Shown here: positions 1 to 7,573 of the stretch, one piece after another | How the letters are laid out: the number at the start of each line of letters is the position of its first letter | Position numbering within the stretch: position 1 is the first letter of the stretch | NCBI GenBank assembly: GCA_005882235.1 | Contig: VBCT01000186.1 | Location: 1-11,878 of the forward strand | Reading direction: 5' to 3' | DNA length: 11,878 nt | Origin: Betaproteobacteria bacterium | Lineage (GTDB): Bacteria; Pseudomonadota; Gammaproteobacteria; Burkholderiales; SG8-39 | The notes under the pieces: model-generated | What the model was told of the DNA's origin: nothing | What the model saw: only the letters and a program-made list of their open reading frames with translations | The model's database searches: none | Program-made: the position numbers and the translations under genes

Positions 1-1077
1 CTGATCGTCCTGGTGTACTTGGGCGACACGCGCCGGCGCGCCGAAGAGGCCGAGCGCCAACGCGCGGAGACCGAGCGAACCAACCAGTCGAACCAGGACG
101 CGATTCTGCGGCTGATGAACGAGATGGGCAACCTCGCGGAAGGCGACCTCACCGTGAAGGCGACGGTGACCGAGGAGATTACCGGCGCCATTGCCGACTC
201 GGTAAACTTCACCATCGACGAGCTGAGAACCCTCATCACCCGGATCAACGCGGCTGCCGCTCAGGTGACGAGCGCGACGGAGTCCGCGCAGCAGACCTCG
301 GCGCAGCTGCTCGCCGCCGCAGAAAAACAGTCCGTCGAGATCCGCCAGACGAGTGCTTCCGTTCTCAGCATGGCAAAGGCCATGAACGCGATGTCGGAGA
401 GCGCTTCGCAGTCGGCCAGCGTGGCGCGTCAATCGCTCGCCGCCGCGCAGAAAGGCACGCAGGCGGTGCAGAACTCGATCTCGGGCATGAACGAGATCCG
501 CGAGCAGATCCAGGAGACCTCCAAGCGCATCAAGCGACTGGGCGAATCCTCTCAGGAGATCGGCGAGATCGTGGAGCTGATCTCGGACATTACCGAGCAG
601 ACGAACGTTCTCGCGCTGAACGCCGCGATCCAGGCGGCTTCAGCGGGTGAAGCCGGACGCGGTTTCACGGTGGTGGCCGAAGAAGTGCAGCGACTTGCGG
701 AGCGCTCAGCCGAGGCAACCAAGCAGATCGGTGCGATCGTCAAGACCATTCAGACAGACACGCAGGACGCGGTGTCCGCCATGGAGAAGAGCACGCAGGG
801 CGTGGTCGAAGGTGCGAAGCTCTCGGACGCCGCGGGCCAGGCGCTCTCGGAGATCGGATCGGTGTCGCAGCAGCTCGCCCAGCTGATTGAGGGCATCACG
901 ATGACCACCGAACAGCAAGCGAGATCCGCAAATACGGTGGCGACCAGCATGCAGGACATTCTGAGCATCACCCAGCAGACCACCGAGGGCACCAAGCGCA
1001 CCGCAGTGTCGATCGGCCAGCTTGCCGAGCTCGCCAAGGAGCTGAAAGGTTCGGTGTCGGGCTTCAAGATAGGTTGA
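1..1077 (+). CDS. pilJ: PilJ-type methyl-accepting chemotaxis receptor, C-terminal part (5' truncated)
   Basis: The reading frame is open from base 1, so the gene starts left of the window; 358 residues are visible. The first residues (L-I-V-L-V-Y) look like the end of the second membrane helix. They are followed by a charged HAMP-type linker (about residues 20-85) and a long coiled-coil cytoplasmic signalling domain. The receptor hairpin tip is clear at about residues 200-230, with N-V-L-A-L-N-A-A-I-Q-A-A followed by G-E-A-G-R-G-F and V-V-A-E-E-V. The protein ends S-G-F-K-I-G, without a CheR-docking pentapeptide. Family knowledge: PilJ is the receptor of the Pil-Chp system, senses type IV pilus or surface contact, and signals through PilI (CheW-like) to ChpA/PilL. 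The ChpA-type kinase gene starting 24 bases downstream supports PilJ over a generic chemoreceptor. The missing N-terminal part would carry the periplasmic PilJ domains. Confidence 0.9.
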   Translation: MIVLVYLGDTRRRAEEAERQRAETERTNQSNQDAILRLMNEMGNLAEGDLTVKATVTEEITGAIADSVNFTIDELRTLITRINAAAAQVTSATESAQQTSAQLLAAAEKQSVEIRQTSASVLSMAKAMNAMSESASQSASVARQSLAAAQKGTQAVQNSISGMNEIREQIQETSKRIKRLGESSQEIGEIVELISDITEQTNVLALNAAIQAASAGEAGRGFTVVAEEVQRLAERSAEATKQIGAIVKTIQTDTQDAVSAMEKSTQGVVEGAKLSDAAGQALSEIGSVSQQLAQLIEGITMTTEQQARSANTVATSMQDILSITQQTTEGTKRTAVSIGQLAELAKELKGSVSGFKIG

Positions 1078-1101
1078 GGCGGGAGAGCCAGGTCGGGAGC
1101 A

Positions 1102-4100
1102 ATGACTGCACGCGCCGATTTCGACGTCGGGCCACTTTCCTGGGTCAAGGGCGAGATCGACCACGCTATCCAGCGCTCCCAGGAGGCGCTGCGCGCGTTC
1201 GCGACGAACAGCGCTGACGCCGCACAGCTGAAGTCGAGCCAATCGCACCTGCACCAGGCACACGGCGCGCTCTCGATCGTCGGTCTGGAAGGCGTCACTC
1301 GCGTGTCCGAGGAGCTTGAAGGCCTGCTCGCCGGCATCGAAAAGGAGGCTTCCCTAAGGAAGAGCGAGATCTTCCGGCTGGTCGAGCGTGCTCTTAACGG
1401 AATCCGCACCTACCTCGACCAGCTCATGGCGGGCAACCCCAATCAGCCCTTGAGGCTCTATGCGCTGTACCGCGACGTCGTTACAGCGCGGGGCGGGCGC
1501 GCCGATCCGACCGATCTCTATTATCCGAATCTCACTTTCCGCCCGCCCAAGCGCGACAAGGTTGCGGGCGCATCGAAGGCGGGCGATTCGGACAAGTACC
1601 TGCGCGAGCAGCGCAGCCGCTACCAGCGTGGACTCCTCAAGTGGCTCAAGAACGACGCGAGCGGAGCCGAGGACATGCGCGCCGCCATCGAAGCGATCGA
1701 AGCGGCGCAGGGCCCAACCTCGCAGCGCGCCTTCTGGTGGGTGTCGCTTGCCTTGTTCGATGCTCTCGCGCACAACGCGCTGGCCCAGGATGTTGACGCG
1801 AAACAGTTGTGCAACCGCATCGAGCAACAGATCAAGCGGCTGCTCGAAGGCACGCCAAGCGTCGCCGAGCGGTTGATGCGCGAGGTCCTCTATTACGTGG
1901 CTCGCGCCAAACCGTCGACCGCGCGCGTGCGCGAAGTGCAGGAAGTCTACCATCTGGGCCAGACCATCCCGGCGCCCGAGAGCGACGGCGACACGATCGA
2001 GGAGAATCCGGCGCTGAAGTCGGCACGCGAGCACCTCACCCATGCGAAGGACGCCTGGAACAAGTTCGCATCAGGCAATCCTCCGTCGCTGCACGCATTC
2101 TGCGACAGCGCAGCCGCGCTCAAGGACGACGCCGAGCAACTGGGCAACGCAGATCTCACCGCGCTGGCTGGGAAAGTCGCCGAGGTCTCCGCGTGGCTCA
2201 CCTCGAACCGCGAAAACATGAGCGAGGCGGTCGCGCTCGAAGTCGCAACGGCACTCCTGCTGCTCGAAAATGCGCTTGCCGGTCTCGCGCATCTCTCCGG
2301 CGAGTTTGCCCAGCAGGCGCAACTCCTGCGCTCGCGCCTCGAGGATTGCATGCTCGGCAAGCTCCGACGCAGCGCACCGGAGATCCCCTTGCTAGACGAG
2401 ATGTCGCGCAAGGCACAGGAACGGCTCCTCATGAACCAGGTTGTCTCGGAAATGCGTGCCAACCTACGCACCATCGAGCAGGTTCTGGACACCTTCTTCC
2501 GTGATCCGGCGAAACGCGACGAGCTCGTGTCGCTCGAGAAGCCCGTACACCAGCTGCTCGGGGCGCTGGAGATGCTGGGCGAGCAGCGTGCGCAAGAATC
2601 CCTGGCTGCGGCCGCGGAGGATATCCGCCGGTTTTCCGGCGCAACCCACAGCGCGAACTCGCAGGATTTCGAGCGCATCGCCCAGATTCTCTCGGGCCTT
2701 GGTTTTTACATCGAGAGCCTGGCCCACGGCAAGGTCGACTTTGAAGCCGCGATGCAGCCGCTAGCGGCGGCAAGAAAAGAGGAAGCCGACGCCGCCCAGC
2801 CGGTCACCACCGTCGAGGCGCAGGTCGCCGAGCAGCAGCGCGAGACGGCGAGTCTGTACGAGGAATGGAAGACCAAACCCCATGACGGAGCCATTCGGGC
2901 CGAACTGAAGAAAAACCTCGCCGCGCTCCAGAAAGACGCAGGACTCATCGCCGACCAGAAGCTGGAAGATTCCGCAGGGAAGGCGCTCAAGGCGCTCGAC
3001 AAGGCGAGCACCATGCCGCTTACGCCTTACCTCAAGGAAGCCATCGACAAAATCACGGCGGCGGCACCCTCACCATCTCCTGAGGCTGCCAAGCTCATCG
3101 ACGCGAGCGCCGAGGCGATCGACGCCGAGCTCCTGGGGGTCTATCTGGAGGAGTCCGACGAGGTGCTCGCAACGATTCGGGAGCAGCTCGATACGTTGCG
3201 CGAACAGCACGCCAACAAAGAAGCGCTCACGACGATCCGCCGCGGTTTCCACACCTTGAAAGGCAGCGGGCGCATGGTGGGCCTCATGCGCCTCGGGGAA
3301 GCCGCCTGGGCCGTTGAGCAGACCATGAACGCGTGGGTGCAGGAGGAACGTGCCGCAACGCCCGCACTGCTGCAGCTGGTCGGGCTCGCTCACGACTATT
3401 TTTCCGACAACGTCAAGCGCCTCAAGACGGGCGGAGTCTCTGGCGATGAGCGCTCGCTGGTCGCGGCCGCGGAACGCGTGCGTCGCGGCGAAGCGACGGA
3501 GCAGGCACCCCTCGAGGCGCCGAGGGCAGCCCCGGCCCCGGCCGCCGAACCTGCCGCTTCTGCAAAAGCCGAGTTCGCGCCCGCGACGTCAGCTCGCATC
3601 CCGGTCGCGCGGGCGGCACCCGAGGAGTTCGTCCAACTCGGCGAACACCGGGTCTCGACGACGCTCTTCGCCATTTTCAGCGGGGAGGCGCGCGCGCACG
3701 TGATCGCGATCAGGGAGGAGCACGAGACCCTGAGCCAGCACGGCGTGGTCAGCGACGCCTTACTGCGCGCGGTACACACGCTCGCGGGCACTTCGGGGAC
3801 CGTGAAAATCTCGGCCCTCTCGGATCTTGGCTACGCGCTAGAGAAGGCGCTGCAAAAACTCGCGACCAGCGAGCTTTCCGAGGACGAACAGTCGCTGGTC
3901 GGAGAGGCGATCGACACGATCGAGGCGATGGTTACGGGCGTGGTCCAATTGCGCGTGCCGCGAGCCGTCCCGGAGCTGGTCGCTCGGCTGGAGCGCATCG
4001 GGGAGCAGGCGGGTGTCTCTCAGGAATCGACGCCGCCCGAGGAAAAGGAACTGGCTCCTCTTTCCCCGCCGTCCCGCGAAACGGAGGCCGGTGCGACCGA

Positions 4101-6477
4101 AGAGCTCGCGCAAGCCGAGGCAGGCGACAGTTCTCTCGACGACCTCGATCTAGACATTACGCTCGATCGCCGCCAGCGGCGGCTCGACGACGACATCGAT
4201 CCTGAGCTCCTGCAGATCTTCCTCGACGAAGCCCAGGAGCTGGTTCCCGCGGTAGGCTCGGCGATGCGCGACTGGCGCGACAATCGAGACAATCCAGCGC
4301 TCGGCCAAGCCCTGCAACGCGTGCTGCATACCCTGAAGGGGAGCGCGCGCATGGCGGGAGCGATGGCGCTGGGCGAGCTGACGCACCACATGGAGACGCG
4401 CGTCGAGAACGCCATGTCGGTCAAGACGCTGCCGACGGGCCTGTTTGCGGAGTTGGAGACGTCGTGGGACCGCATGGGTATCTTGTTCGAGCAGCTGCAG
4501 AAGCCCCGTGCGCCGGAAGAAGGCCTGCTTGCCATGGCGGTGGCCTCGAAGCCGGCGGCCGTCGCCCTCGAGGCGCCCGAGGCGACACCCGAGCCCGCGC
4601 CCCGGGCCCCGGCGGCGGCGGCGAAGGTGGTACCGCTTGCCGAGCGCGAGTTGCAGCCGAAGGCGTTGTTGCGGGTGCGCGCGGACATCGTCGACCGGCT
4701 GGTCAACGAGGCGGGAGAAGTCGCCATCGCGCGCAGCCGGATCGAAGGCGAAATGCGTTCTCTCAAGGCGGCGATGCAGGAACTCACCGACAACGTCGCG
4801 CGGTTACGCGCGCAGCTGCGCGAGATCGAAATCCAAGCCGAATCGCAGATGCAATCGCGCCTGGAATTCGCGAAGGAGTCCATGCGTGAATTCGACCCGC
4901 TCGAATTCGATCGATTCACCCGCTTCCAGGAAGTGACGCGGCTGATGGCCGAGAGCGTCAGCGACGTCTCGACGGTGCACGGAAACCTCGCCAACGCAGT
5001 GGACGAAACCGAGAAGGCGCTGCTCGCGCAGGCGCGCCTCAACCGCGACTTGCAGCAGGACCTGATGCGCGTACGCATGGTCCCGTTCGGCAGCCTCCAG
5101 GAACGCCTCTACCGCATCGTGCGCCAGACCGCGAAGGAAGTCGGAAAGCGCGCCAATCTGGATATCAAGGGCACCCAGGTCGAGCTCGACCGCTCGGTGC
5201 TCGAGCGCATCACCGGACCGTTCGAGCACCTGCTGCGCAACGCCGTCACCCACGGCATCGAGGCACCGGACAAACGCCGGGCCGCAGCCAAGCCGGAAAT
5301 CGGCGAAATTCGTCTCGAGCTGAAGCAGGAAGGCAACGAAGTGCAGCTCTCGCTGTCCGATGACGGCGGAGGCCTCGCGATCGACCGGATCCGCGAAAAA
5401 GCGATCGAAAAAGGGCTCATTGCGCCCGGTACGACGCTCTCGGAGGCGGAGATAGCCGATTTCATTTTCCACGCGGGATTCTCCACCGCCACCGAGGTCT
5501 CGCAGGTGGCCGGGCGCGGCGTCGGCATGGACGTGGTGCGCAGCGAAGTCGCCGCCCTCGGCGGACGCGTGGAGATGCGCTTCACGAGGGGGCAGGGCAC
5601 CCGCTTCACCATCTACCTGCCGCTTACCCTTGCCGTGACCCAGACCGTGCTGGTGCGCGCGGGCAGCAAGACCTACGCGATTCCCTCGGTGATGGTCGAG
5701 CAGGTGCTGCAATTGAGACAGGAGCAACTGATCTCCGCGTATGCGTCGCGCCAGACCGAATGGCAGGATCGGCGCTACCCGTTCCACTATCTGCCGCATC
5801 TCCTCGGGCTATCCGACGCGATCGCCGAACAGAAGCGCTTCTCCCCGACGCTGTACCTGCGCAGCGGCACCAACGCCATCGCGCTGCACGTGGACGAAAT
5901 GGTCGGCAGCAACCAGGAAATCGTCGTGAAGTCGATCGGTCCGCAGCTGCAGCGGGTCGCGGGCATCACGGGCGCCACGGTGCTCGGCACGGGCGAGATC
6001 GTTCTCATCCTGAATCCGGTGCTGCTCGCACTGAAGGAAGTGGCTGCTCGTCCGGCGATCGTTTATGAAGCCCCCAAACCGCAGGCGGCGGCCATCCAGC
6101 CCACGATCATGGTGGTCGACGATTCGCTCACCGTGCGCAAGGTCACCGGGCGGCTGCTCGAGCGCCACGGCTATCTCGTGGTGACGGCGCGCGACGGCGT
6201 CGAAGCGATGGAAAAGCTGCTCGAGGTCGTCCCCGACGTGATGCTGGTCGACATCGAGATGCCGCGCATGGACGGGTTCGATCTCACGCGCAATGTTCGA
6301 GCGGATAAGCGCCTCGCCCGGGTGCCGATAATCATGATCACCTCGCGCACCGCCGACAAGCACCAGAACTACGCGAAAGAGATCGGCGTCAGCCACTTCC
6401 TCGGCAAGCCCTACCAGGAAGACGATCTCATCGCGAAAATTTCCGGGTTTCTCAAGGAACGGCGGGCCGCCGCCTGA
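1102..6477 (+). CDS. chpA: ChpA/PilL-type hybrid chemotaxis histidine kinase with multiple Hpt, CheA-type ATPase, CheW and receiver domains
   Basis: This 1791-residue cytoplasmic kinase belongs to the Pil-Chp chemosensory system, which controls twitching and surface responses. Hpt-like segments carry histidines at H51 (HQAHG), H483 (HQLLG), H717 (HTLKG), H892 (HTLAG) and H1076 (HTLKG). Only H717 and H1076 have the full HxxKG motif; another helical, Hpt-like stretch near 300-390 lacks it. Pro/Ala-rich linkers lie near 803-832 and 1151-1173. A CheA-type dimerisation region is followed by the ATPase: N box around N1380, D1420-D1421-G-G-G, G-R-G-V-G-M-D-V-V at 1471-1479 and G-Q-G-T at 1497-1500. 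A CheW-like domain covers about 1510-1650. The receiver covers about 1669-1787, with D1673/D1674, phospho-acceptor D1717, T1747 and K1769 all present. The start is supported by the typical early G-P-L-S-W-V-K-G-E-I and an upstream AGG at 1090-1092. Pseudomonas ChpA is longer (about 2470 residues). PilL is the synonym in many betaproteobacteria. Confidence 0.95.
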   Translation: MTARADFDVGPLSWVKGEIDHAIQRSQEALRAFATNSADAAQLKSSQSHLHQAHGALSIVGLEGVTRVSEELEGLLAGIEKEASLRKSEIFRLVERALNGIRTYLDQLMAGNPNQPLRLYALYRDVVTARGGRADPTDLYYPNLTFRPPKRDKVAGASKAGDSDKYLREQRSRYQRGLLKWLKNDASGAEDMRAAIEAIEAAQGPTSQRAFWWVSLALFDALAHNALAQDVDAKQLCNRIEQQIKRLLEGTPSVAERLMREVLYYVARAKPSTARVREVQEVYHLGQTIPAPESDGDTIEENPALKSAREHLTHAKDAWNKFASGNPPSLHAFCDSAAALKDDAEQLGNADLTALAGKVAEVSAWLTSNRENMSEAVALEVATALLLLENALAGLAHLSGEFAQQAQLLRSRLEDCMLGKLRRSAPEIPLLDEMSRKAQERLLMNQVVSEMRANLRTIEQVLDTFFRDPAKRDELVSLEKPVHQLLGALEMLGEQRAQESLAAAAEDIRRFSGATHSANSQDFERIAQILSGLGFYIESLAHGKVDFEAAMQPLAAARKEEADAAQPVTTVEAQVAEQQRETASLYEEWKTKPHDGAIRAELKKNLAALQKDAGLIADQKLEDSAGKALKALDKASTMPLTPYLKEAIDKITAAAPSPSPEAAKLIDASAEAIDAELLGVYLEESDEVLATIREQLDTLREQHANKEALTTIRRGFHTLKGSGRMVGLMRLGEAAWAVEQTMNAWVQEERAATPALLQLVGLAHDYFSDNVKRLKTGGVSGDERSLVAAAERVRRGEATEQAPLEAPRAAPAPAAEPAASAKAEFAPATSARIPVARAAPEEFVQLGEHRVSTTLFAIFSGEARAHVIAIREEHETLSQHGVVSDALLRAVHTLAGTSGTVKISALSDLGYALEKALQKLATSELSEDEQSLVGEAIDTIEAMVTGVVQLRVPRAVPELVARLERIGEQAGVSQESTPPEEKELAPLSPPSRETEAGATEELAQAEAGDSSLDDLDLDITLDRRQRRLDDDIDPELLQIFLDEAQELVPAVGSAMRDWRDNRDNPALGQALQRVLHTLKGSARMAGAMALGELTHHMETRVENAMSVKTLPTGLFAELETSWDRMGILFEQLQKPRAPEEGLLAMAVASKPAAVALEAPEATPEPAPRAPAAAAKVVPLAERELQPKALLRVRADIVDRLVNEAGEVAIARSRIEGEMRSLKAAMQELTDNVARLRAQLREIEIQAESQMQSRLEFAKESMREFDPLEFDRFTRFQEVTRLMAESVSDVSTVHGNLANAVDETEKALLAQARLNRDLQQDLMRVRMVPFGSLQERLYRIVRQTAKEVGKRANLDIKGTQVELDRSVLERITGPFEHLLRNAVTHGIEAPDKRRAAAKPEIGEIRLELKQEGNEVQLSLSDDGGGLAIDRIREKAIEKGLIAPGTTLSEAEIADFIFHAGFSTATEVSQVAGRGVGMDVVRSEVAALGGRVEMRFTRGQGTRFTIYLPLTLAVTQTVLVRAGSKTYAIPSVMVEQVLQLRQEQLISAYASRQTEWQDRRYPFHYLPHLLGLSDAIAEQKRFSPTLYLRSGTNAIALHVDEMVGSNQEIVVKSIGPQLQRVAGITGATVLGTGEIVLILNPVLLALKEVAARPAIVYEAPKPQAAAIQPTIMVVDDSLTVRKVTGRLLERHGYLVVTARDGVEAMEKLLEVVPDVMLVDIEMPRMDGFDLTRNVRADKRLARVPIIMITSRTADKHQNYAKEIGVSHFLGKPYQEDDLIAKISGFLKERRAAA

Positions 6478-6482
6478 AAATC

Positions 6483-6509
6483 CCGCGCGCGCACGACGCG
6501 TGGGCGCGG
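6483..6509 (+). terminator. Imperfect GC hairpin just after the chpA stop (possible weak terminator)
   Basis: An outer stem pairs CCGCGC (6483-6488) with GCGCGG (6504-6509). An inner stem pairs CACG (6492-6495) with CGTG (6499-6502) around a 3-base loop, with an asymmetric internal bulge between the two stems. It begins 5 bases after the chpA stop codon. No U-tract follows (next bases are CGCAAAATTGT), so it is not a classical Rho-independent terminator. It may be a weak terminator, an mRNA 3' end stabiliser, or chance pairing in GC-rich DNA. Confidence 0.3.
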
Positions 6510-6516
6510 CGCAAAA

Positions 6517-6546
6517 TTGTGCCTGACCCTCCCGAGGGATTACAAT
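6517..6546 (+). promoter_or_regulatory. Candidate sigma70 promoter for the yqgE-pyrC' operon
   Basis: A good -10 hexamer, TACAAT (6541-6546), lies 18 bases downstream of a weak -35 candidate, TTGTGC (6517-6522). The surrounding DNA is otherwise very GC-rich, so TACAAT stands out. It sits in the only real gap between the chp genes and the next six genes. A short inverted repeat, CCCTC-CC-GAGGG (6527-6538), lies in the spacer. The oddity is position: transcription from this box would start near 6552-6554, only about 7-9 bases before the yqgE ATG and downstream of its Shine-Dalgarno. Confidence 0.42.
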
Positions 6547-6550
6547 AGGA
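6547..6550 (+). promoter_or_regulatory. Shine-Dalgarno of yqgE, abutting the candidate -10 box
   Basis: AGGA lies 10 bases upstream of the ATG at 6561 and directly follows the TACAAT hexamer. It supports this start codon for read-through transcripts from chpA. It would probably be missing from transcripts started at the adjacent candidate promoter. Confidence 0.5.
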
Positions 6551-6560
6551 ACTCGCCTCC

Positions 6561-7121
6561 ATGGCCCAGGTCAATCTCACCAATCATTTCTTGATCGCCA
6601 TGCCCAACATGGTCGATCCGTATTTCGCCCGCACCCTGACATTCATCTGCGAGCACAATGAACAGGGGGCGCTCGGCGTGGTGGTCAACCGCCCGATCGA
6701 GATGACGCTAGGAGCGCTGTTCGAGCGCCTGAGCCTGCGGCTGACTTCCCAGATCCTGCTAAATGAGCCGGTCTATTTCGGCGGGCCGGTGCAGACCGAC
6801 CGCGGCTTTGTCCTACACCAGCCTCTAGGCGAGTGGCAGTCCACTCTTGCGGTGCGCGGCAAGATGGGTCTCACCACCTCCAAGGATATTCTGGAAGCGG
6901 TGGGTCAGGGCGGAGGCCCGCACAAGCTCCTCGTCACGCTCGGCTACTCGGGCTGGGCGGCGGGACAGCTCGAGAACGAAATCAAGCAAAACGCCTGGCT
7001 CACGGTCGAAGCCAAGGACGGGATCATTTTCGATACGCCGACGGAGGAACGGCTGCCCGCGGCGATGAAGCTGCTCGGCATCGACTTCGCCAGATTGTCC
7101 GAGGAGGCAGGGCACGCGTGA
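6561..7121 (+). CDS. yqgE: YqgE/AlgH family protein (UPF0301)
   Basis: This 186-residue protein has the usual length for the YqgE/AlgH family. It begins with the characteristic N-H-F-L-I-A-M-P (residues 8-15), followed by F-I-C-E-H-N, V-V-N-R-P-I-E and, at 128-137, the conserved G-Y-S-G-W-A-A-G-Q-L. The conserved motif close to the N terminus supports the ATG at 6561, which has AGGA 10 bases upstream. It is predicted cytosolic, with no signal peptide or membrane segment. The biochemical role is not firmly known; the name AlgH comes from an alginate-regulation phenotype in Pseudomonas. It is the first gene of the downstream run, and its stop codon overlaps the ruvX start (GTGA, 7118-7121). The yqgE-ruvX pairing is widely conserved in proteobacteria. 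Confidence 0.95.
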   Translation: MAQVNLTNHFLIAMPNMVDPYFARTLTFICEHNEQGALGVVVNRPIEMTLGALFERLSLRLTSQILLNEPVYFGGPVQTDRGFVLHQPLGEWQSTLAVRGKMGLTTSKDILEAVGQGGGPHKLLVTLGYSGWAAGQLENEIKQNAWLTVEAKDGIIFDTPTEERLPAAMKLLGIDFARLSEEAGHA

Positions 7122-7573
7122 GCGAGGCGGTCGTGGCCCCGTTAAAGGTCTCCGGCCACACCGTACTTGCTTTCGATTTCGGCGCGCGCTGGATCGGCGT
7201 CGCGGTGGGTGACACCGAAACGCGACTTGCCAACCCCCTGGGAATGTTCGAGGCTGCAGGCGCGAGCCGGTGCATGGCGGAGGTCGAAACGCTCTTACGC
7301 GAATGGCGGCCCGAACTGCTGGTGGTCGGACTGCCGCTCGCGATGGACGGCAGCGAGCACGAAATGACACGGCGCGCGCGGCGCTTCGCGCGTCGGCTGG
7401 AGGCGCGCTTCCGGCTTCCGGTAGAACTCACCGACGAGCGGCTTTCCTCGACCGCCGCCGAAGAAACGCTTCGCGAAAGCGGCCTCGGCGAGCGCAAGCG
7501 CAAGCAGACGGTCCACGCCCTCGCCGCTCAAATCATCCTGCAGAGTTATCTGGATGGATCTGCCCGACGCTGA
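7118..7573 (+). CDS. ruvX: RuvX/YqgF family putative Holliday junction resolvase / pre-16S rRNA nuclease
   Basis: The protein has 151 residues and starts at a GTG that overlaps the yqgE stop (GTGA). GAGGAGG (7101-7107) lies 10 bases upstream. It has the RNase H-like fold signatures of YqgF: L-A-F-D-F-G with D20, then I-G-V-A-V-G-D; V-V-G-L-P-L-A-M-D-G; T-D-E-R-L-S-S-T with D106/E107; and a C-terminal A-L-A-A-Q-I-I-L. Two positions differ from the common pattern: W25 where an arginine is frequent (G-T-K-R-I-G), and H133 (V-H-A-L-A-A) where E. coli has the conserved Asp of V-D-S. The family is implicated in 16S rRNA 5' maturation, and resolvase activity has been proposed. Its last 20 bases overlap the pyrR start. 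Confidence 0.93.
   Translation: MSEAVVAPLKVSGHTVLAFDFGARWIGVAVGDTETRLANPLGMFEAAGASRCMAEVETLLREWRPELLVVGLPLAMDGSEHEMTRRARRFARRLEARFRLPVELTDERLSSTAAEETLRESGLGERKRKQTVHALAAQIILQSYLDGSARR

Noticed and set aside
4020..5078. Long open frame on the minus strand within chpA (about 350 codons)
   Set aside because: It is antisense to the conserved chpA Hpt5 and kinase-core coding sequence. It is Ser/Arg-rich, shows no recognisable domain, and is explained by GC-rich codon bias keeping the opposite frames open.
4804..5799. Second long minus-strand open frame opposite the chpA ATPase region (about 330 codons)
   Set aside because: The composition is rich in His, Arg, Leu and Gly as expected for a reverse-complement shadow, and the plus strand encodes unmistakable ATPase motifs. 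There is no family signature or ribosome site.
6527..6538. Short palindrome CCCTC-CC-GAGGG as a possible operator
   Set aside because: It is only five base pairs with a 2-base centre in GC-rich DNA and could easily arise by chance. It is mentioned with the promoter but not called as a separate site.
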